A stretch of DNA of 21,039 bases from Symbiodinium natans. Its lineage: Eukaryota; Sar; Dinophyceae; Suessiales; Symbiodiniaceae. A program made the position numbers and the translations under genes. The stretch is taken from positions 162,501-183,539 of the forward strand of contig CAJNDS010000039.1 in the NCBI GenBank assembly GCA_905221605.1. The letters run 5' to 3'. Shown piece after piece: positions 18,601 to 21,039 of this stretch. Within the stretch, counting starts at the first letter, position 1, and the number at the start of each line of letters is the position of its first letter. Below the pieces are notes generated by a model. That model saw only the letters and a program-made list of their open reading frames with translations, did no database searches and was not told the origin of the DNA.

Positions 18601-20436
18601 CCATTCCGTACCATACCCCGCCACCCCCACCATCACACACCAGCACTCGCGATTCCCACCATTTCCACAAATACGCGAAACACGCCCCCGCAGGCCATTC
18701 CCAGCAATCCATTTCCACCCATCCATAGCTCATCATTCCCCCGCCCATGTTGGCACATTCATCCCCACCATTGCACACCATTCATCACCCGCAATTCCCG
18801 CCGTTACCCCCATAACTGACTCATTGCCCGCCACCACGCATCACCACGCACAACCAAAAGCCCGCCATTTTCCCCATTTCCACCATTCCCCCGCTTTCCC
18901 GCCAGCGCGAAACAGTCTCTACCATTCCTCACCATTTTCATAATTCCCCCCTTACCCGCCAGTACCGCCATGTCCGCCATTCCCACTATTCCCATTCCCC
19001 CATTTCCCGCCACTACCAGCCATTCCCACCAACTGCCACTCGGTGGATCAATCTGCCACACCCCTAAACCCCTTATTGGACCCTATACCCCGCCCCCCCC
19101 CCCCCCCCCGCCCCGGATTGTTCAGGCTAAGACAAAGAACCCGTAAAACAAAGTTACCCACCATCGGATTAGGATGAAGGGCCCTGAGGCCCGAAAAAAC
19201 AACCGGCAGAATAAAATTGAATACCATCACCGACAGAGAATAAGGGAAAACACCCCGAGAACAACCAAAAAAGACATGCCCTATATTTTTCTTGAAAAAA
19301 GAGAGGATCAGAGAGGATCTCAGATCCTCTCCCTTCAAAAGGTCTTCGTGGCCACTGGCGAGGTGATTCGGATGGCCCTGGAGACGGGACAGGTTCAGGC
19401 CACACACCCCGCTGTGCGTTGGAGGGGTGCCTGAAAACGATCGTTAAGCTTTCCGTGCTTTCCAAGGGTTCTGTGAAGCTTGTGCTTGGACGCTCTACGT
19501 TGGACTTCACCGTGAGCTTGTGTGAGTGGCTGCACGTGTCATATGGCAGTGAATGCAGGAGAGCATGTGGGTTTGTAGAGTACTGTAGGGAGGGCTGTGC
19601 CCTAGCCAGGGCTATGTCGGGCGAGATTTCTCATGCTCATGCTTCTCGCAACTTTCCGCACTGTGTAGGATTCATACGTGTTGTCGTTTTTTTCGCAACT
19701 TGCGTGCGCTGCAAAAGCGCGAGGCTTCGGATCTCCGCTGCGTGGTCTTCGATGAGGCCCGCGAGTCTTCGAGGGCCTGACGCTGTTAGAATAGCACTTG
19801 TTGTTTCTCCATTGTTTCTTCTCTCTCTGTATTCTTCATGTCTTAACTCTTTCCTCTCTTTGCTCTGCTCTCACAGAGAGGCGCACCACGCCGTCGGCGG
19901 CTGTCTCGGGGGGAGGGTTCTCGTCTCGCTCGCTCGCTCGATATCTCTCAATCTCTCTCTCTCCTCCCTCTCTCTCTCTCTCCTGCAACATGCGCTTTTT
20001 CTAGCGGCGTTTCTCTTCCCAGGCAGGCACCCCTACGCCGAAGTTCTGGCGTGGTTGCAAGAAAGCAACGTGCGGGTGCTCGGACTGACTGCGAGCTTTC
20101 TGCATGGAAACGCCGCCAGCTCCTGAGAATTCAGTCCGAGCGTAGCTGCACAGCATGCCCAGCATGCGCAAGCCCACCGCCGAGACAAGGACCCCGAGCG
20201 TCGTCTGGAGGCACTTCGTTTGTTTGTTTGAATGGGAACCTACTTTAGTCCACAGAAAAAGCTGTCTCCACCATATACTCTTACCCCGGGGCCAGGTTCC
20301 ATAAATGGCCGAAAATGAAAATAAGATTAAAAAAGGAGTGAGAGGGGAATTCGATTATGAAGAAGGGAGACGTTTGCCACGTTCCCTCTGTGAGGCCCTC
20401 GAGGAGCGCTTCAGGGCCAAGGTGCTGTCACCGGAG
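6648..20436 (+). CDS. Dicer-type DExH helicase (partial, spliced across a 12.3-kb intron)
   Basis: Helicase domain resembling the N-terminal module of Dicer, which binds and moves along dsRNA. Exons inferred: about 6648-6747 (motif Q region WPHQLEAFKRAL, motif I PTGTGKT), 6856-7012 (motif Ia region PSLFVVNSRALVAQQ), 19342-19392 (VFVATGEVIRMALETGQ), 19724-19770 (motif II in VVFDEARESS), 20027-20111 (HPYAEVLAWL; motif III LGLTAS), 20190-20210 (DPERRLE), 20395-20436 (ALEERFRAKVLSPE). Joined phases agree at each step. HPYAEV after motif II and LTAS followed by a DPE..LE helix match Dicer better than RIG-I or FANCM. Donors: GT at 6748 and 19393, GA at 7013 and 19771, GC at 20112, 20211 and 20437; all acceptors AG^G. 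Motif II is DEAR rather than DECH/DEAH. Helicase domain 2, PAZ and RNase III parts would lie beyond the window, so Dicer identity is inferred from domain 1. The 5' exon start and any earlier exon are unknown. Confidence 0.68.
7015..7045. repeat. CT microsatellite followed by C-run
   Basis: TCTCTC repeated about ten times and then a run of C. It lies just inside the donor end of the giant intron. Confidence 0.9.
7093..7140 (+). repeat. Left copy of a 48-bp direct repeat near the intron ends
   Basis: Begins GAATAAGGGAAAACACCCCG and ends ATGCCCTAT. A near-identical copy lies at 19238-19284 in the same orientation (see that entry). The two copies bracket nearly all the repeat content of the intron. 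Confidence 0.75.
7179..7362. repeat. Degenerate TTATTC minisatellite
   Basis: The hexamer TTATTC recurs seven times at roughly 20-46 base spacing, with GGGTTT, CAGG and similar fillers between. This is the complement of the GAATAA found in the preceding 48-bp repeat. It is followed by a C-rich tract at about 7363-7405. Confidence 0.5.
7413..7523. mobile_element. MITE-like foldback element
   Basis: About 110 bases whose ends are inverted copies of each other: GCTTAAATAGGGTTTATTTG starts the left end (7413-7439), and the right end (7498-7523) is its complement with a few mismatches. No coding capacity and no clear target-site duplication. A further exact inverted copy of the left end lies at 18102-18128. 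Confidence 0.5.
7535..9816. repeat. AT-rich nested-palindrome array (about 6.5 units of 310-350 bp)
   Basis: GGGCCCGGGAATT or a close variant recurs at about 7618, 7963, 8270, 8609, 8960, 9287 and 9638. Each unit holds a large palindrome of about 250 bp: GGGCCCGGG, AATTTAAAT repeats, a G-run, CCTCCTCCCGCAGGAGG, then ATGAAGGCCCCGAATTAAAT up to the centre, then the mirror half with a C-run. A smaller palindrome of about 95 bp follows. Copies differ mainly in the number of ATTTAAAT steps and in G/C-run length. Each palindrome would form a hairpin with a stem near 120 bp. No coding content. Such arrays are prone to slippage and to assembly collapse. Confidence 0.92.
9826..10165. repeat. TCATC / TTCATCATC microsatellite
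   Basis: About 340 bases of CATCAT and CTTCATCAT units, interrupted by a short unique patch near 9957-10015. The long Asp- or Met-rich open frames here arise only from the 3-base period. Confidence 0.93.
10213..11723 (+). repeat. 87-bp tandem array A, about 17 copies
   Basis: Unit reads GGTAGGAACAACTTTGCCGG, TCAAAATTTGCCGGGAT, CCCTTGGCACCC, AAAAGT, TGCAAATACCACACAAAACG. Spacing is 87, with an 88-base step near 10471-10559. Two variants alternate: AAGTGATGCAAAT and AAGTCCTGCAAAT. From about 10964 the pattern is one GATG unit followed by three CCTG units, a 348-base higher-order repeat. Because 87 divides by 3, frames stay open for more than 500 codons on both strands; these are not called as genes. 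Array B at 12053 is its inverted relative. Confidence 0.93.
11752..11803. repeat. Perfect 20-bp hairpin
   Basis: Left arm CGATTTGGCCAAATTTTGCC at 11752-11771, loop of 12 bases, right arm its exact complement at 11784-11803. It sits just after array A, in the spacer between the two inverted arrays. Confidence 0.85.
11840..11957. repeat. Short tandem repeat, about 4 copies of 30-34 bp
   Basis: Unit of about AATACTAAATTACGAGCCCG followed by GGCCTCCCCCC, with small differences among copies. Confidence 0.8.
11958..12037. repeat. AT-rich palindrome related to the 7535-9816 array
   Basis: AATTAAATAATTTAAAT, then GCCC/GGGC around a C-rich centre, then ATTTAAATTATTTAATT. It uses the same building blocks as the large palindrome array and lies in the spacer between arrays A and B. 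Confidence 0.75.
12053..13232 (-). repeat. 88-bp tandem array B, about 13 copies, inverted relative to array A
   Basis: Unit on the + strand: ACCCGCAAATGTTGTTCC, TACCCTTTTCCG, TTTTGTGTGGTATTTGCAGG, ACTTTTGCAGGGTGCCAAGG, GGATCCCGGCAAATTTTG. This is the reverse complement of the array A unit with a few steady differences (GCAAATG for GCAAAG, TTGCAGGG for TTCCAGGG). One unit at 12945-12985 is internally deleted. The 88-base period shifts the frame each unit, so only short repeated open frames result. The last copy joins directly to the CT/AG-rich repeat at 13233. Confidence 0.93.
13233..18060. repeat. 1.9-kb CT/AG-rich tandem repeat, about 2.5 copies
   Basis: Copies start at 13233, 15135 and 17038 (TCTCCTGTCTTCATTTCT), a period of about 1902. 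Copies 1 and 2 differ at only a handful of sites seen by eye (for example one extra T near 15458, ACAAAAGCG against ACACAAGCG at 14836/16739). Copy 3 matches to about 17463, then switches to sequence equivalent to 16285-16450, then rejoins the pattern of about 15568-15960. Within each unit, diverged sub-repeats are visible (13660-13990 against 14555-14870). Each holds TCTCTCCTCTCTCC and CTTTAAATGACAAAA. Predicted peptides here are repeated low-complexity Ser/Leu/Phe or Arg/Lys/Glu strings and are not called. Confidence 0.9.
18102..18128 (-). repeat. Inverted copy of the 7413 element end
   Basis: These 27 bases are the exact reverse complement of 7413-7439. A further matching stretch (TCGTGTT) follows on the inner side of both copies. 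Between them lie about 10.7 kb holding most of the intron's repeats. Confidence 0.85.
18129..19111. repeat. C-runs and CCATTCCC minisatellite
   Basis: Long C-runs at about 18132-18175 and 19090-19111 flank roughly 850 bases built from ATTCCC, CACCATT and CCCGCCATT words at irregular spacing. The - strand is G-rich and reads as Gly/Trp/Asn-rich peptides, the + strand as His/Pro/Thr-rich ones; both are by-products. G-quadruplex formation on the - strand is plausible. Confidence 0.85.
19238..19284 (+). repeat. Right copy of the 48-bp direct repeat
   Basis: Matches 7093-7140 except for a small change in the middle (ATAAGCC against ACAACC) and GAC for CC before ATGCCC. It lies about 57 bases before the acceptor of the next helicase exon. 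Confidence 0.75.
19312..19330. repeat. 9-bp perfect palindrome next to the splice acceptor
   Basis: AGAGGATCT, C, AGATCCTCT, ending 11 bases before the exon start at 19342. It could fold as a small hairpin over the pyrimidine tract. Confidence 0.6.
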
Positions 20437-21039
20437 GCGCCTGCAGAGTCTGTAGAGAGACTGTAGAGAGAGACCTATGGAGTCCCTGGAGTCGTTTAAG
20501 TGGCCGCTCATCTGAGGTCCCTCATCACACACGACGTTTCCATGCGGTGACTTGGTCGCCTGGCTCGCAAGACTCAGCGCTAGAGGTGCTGTAGCTGCAT
20601 TTCTGTATTCATTATCATTTGTCTTGTGATGAATCTGAAGTATGCGGGGGAATGAGAACGACTCTTTTGCATTCTTTTCGCAGACAGGACGGATAGCCAA
20701 GCTTTACAAGTTTGTGCTTTGTGCAGAACAGCGTTCGAGCACGGCTTGTGGAAGGCCTGTCTGTTATTGTACTATGTTCTTCCTCCGTGGCTTGCTGATG
20801 CAGATCGTGGCAGGTTTGTTCCGGCACGCTGTAACCACATTGCTGGGGCGTGAATCTCCTTTCCTGACGTGTGCTCGTTGGTTGGTCAAGCTCCATCCGT
20901 GGGGACAAGGTTATTCACCATGCGGGCCCTTGTTTTTTTGCTTGCCCGCCCGCCCACCGCCCGCCGTGCAACACACCGCGAGCGCCGTACATCGCGGGCA
21001 ACACACCGCATACATCACAGCCACTACCAGAGAACCGCT
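20437..21039. other. End of window: probable intron and possible next helicase exon
   Basis: Begins with a GC donor after the SPE codons. TTCTTTTCGCAG at 20672-20683 resembles an acceptor, and the + frame starting at 20684 (TGRIAKLYKFVL) is open to the end of the window, but it shows no clear Dicer similarity. CTGTAGAGAGA is tandemly duplicated near 20449-20474. The last 100 bases are CCGCC-rich with AACACACCGC repeated. Confidence 0.35.

Larger units (their letters stand above)
7013..19341 (+). other. Giant repeat-filled intron of the Dicer-like gene (about 12.3 kb)
   Basis: The preceding exon encodes the motif Ia region and can end in phase at 7012 before GA; the next recognisable exon starts in phase at 19342 after AAAAG. 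No helicase-like coding was seen between. The interval is made of simple repeats, palindromes and tandem arrays listed below. TCTCAGATC lies at the donor (7008-7016) and near the acceptor (19318-19326). The exact donor is inferred; a small missed exon inside cannot be excluded. Confidence 0.6.

Noticed and set aside
18368-18943. His/Pro/Thr-rich 191-codon frame
   Set aside because: Translation of the CCATTCCC minisatellite without non-repetitive content.
1-21039. Bacterial operon, tRNA, rRNA or insertion-sequence interpretation
   Set aside because: Spliced eukaryotic genes are evident, and no tRNA fold, rRNA segment, transposase or ribosome-binding-site pattern was seen.

Overview
The window looks like nuclear DNA of a dinoflagellate, probably a Symbiodiniaceae-type alga. 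The evidence is structural. Three recognisable protein genes lie on the + strand. Each is cut into very short exons (21-157 nt where both ends can be placed). The introns mostly start with GC, sometimes GA or GT, and almost always end in AG followed by G. This donor usage and one-direction gene order are hallmarks of dinoflagellate genomes. No organism name can be read from the sequence itself.

Layout. (1) 2-1048: 3' end of an ABCC-type ABC transporter gene covering the last nucleotide-binding domain; its H-loop exon is not clearly intact. (2) 1049-3369: mostly non-coding, with two weak candidate exons. (3) 3370-5717: a complete UFC1 gene (UFM1-conjugating E2 enzyme), rebuilt here as 11 small exons giving 172 residues; its catalytic Cys is encoded at 5008-5010. 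(4) 5718-6647: spacer with one unassigned open frame. (5) 6648-20436: exons of a Dicer-type DExH helicase (motifs Q, I, Ia, II and III), continuing past the window. Its exons at 6856-7012 and 19342-19392 are separated by about 12.3 kb.

That 12.3 kb interval (about 7013-19341), best explained as one huge intron, is almost pure repeat: a degenerate TTATTC block, a foldback (MITE-like) element, a 2.3-kb array of AT-rich nested palindromes, a TCATC microsatellite, an 87-bp tandem array, a perfect 20-bp hairpin, the same array again in inverted orientation with an 88-bp unit, about 2.5 copies of a 1.9-kb CT/AG-rich tandem repeat, long C-runs and a CCATTCCC minisatellite. If transcribed, the palindrome array and the 87/88-bp inverted arrays would fold into long double-stranded RNA, inside the intron of a Dicer-like gene. 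The idea that this couples RNA structure to Dicer expression is inference, but it is the most interesting feature of the window.

Functionally the three genes are separate: membrane transport, UFM1 conjugation and RNA silencing or dsRNA sensing. Nothing suggests an operon. Long open frames inside the repeat blocks are by-products of repeat lengths and are not called as genes.
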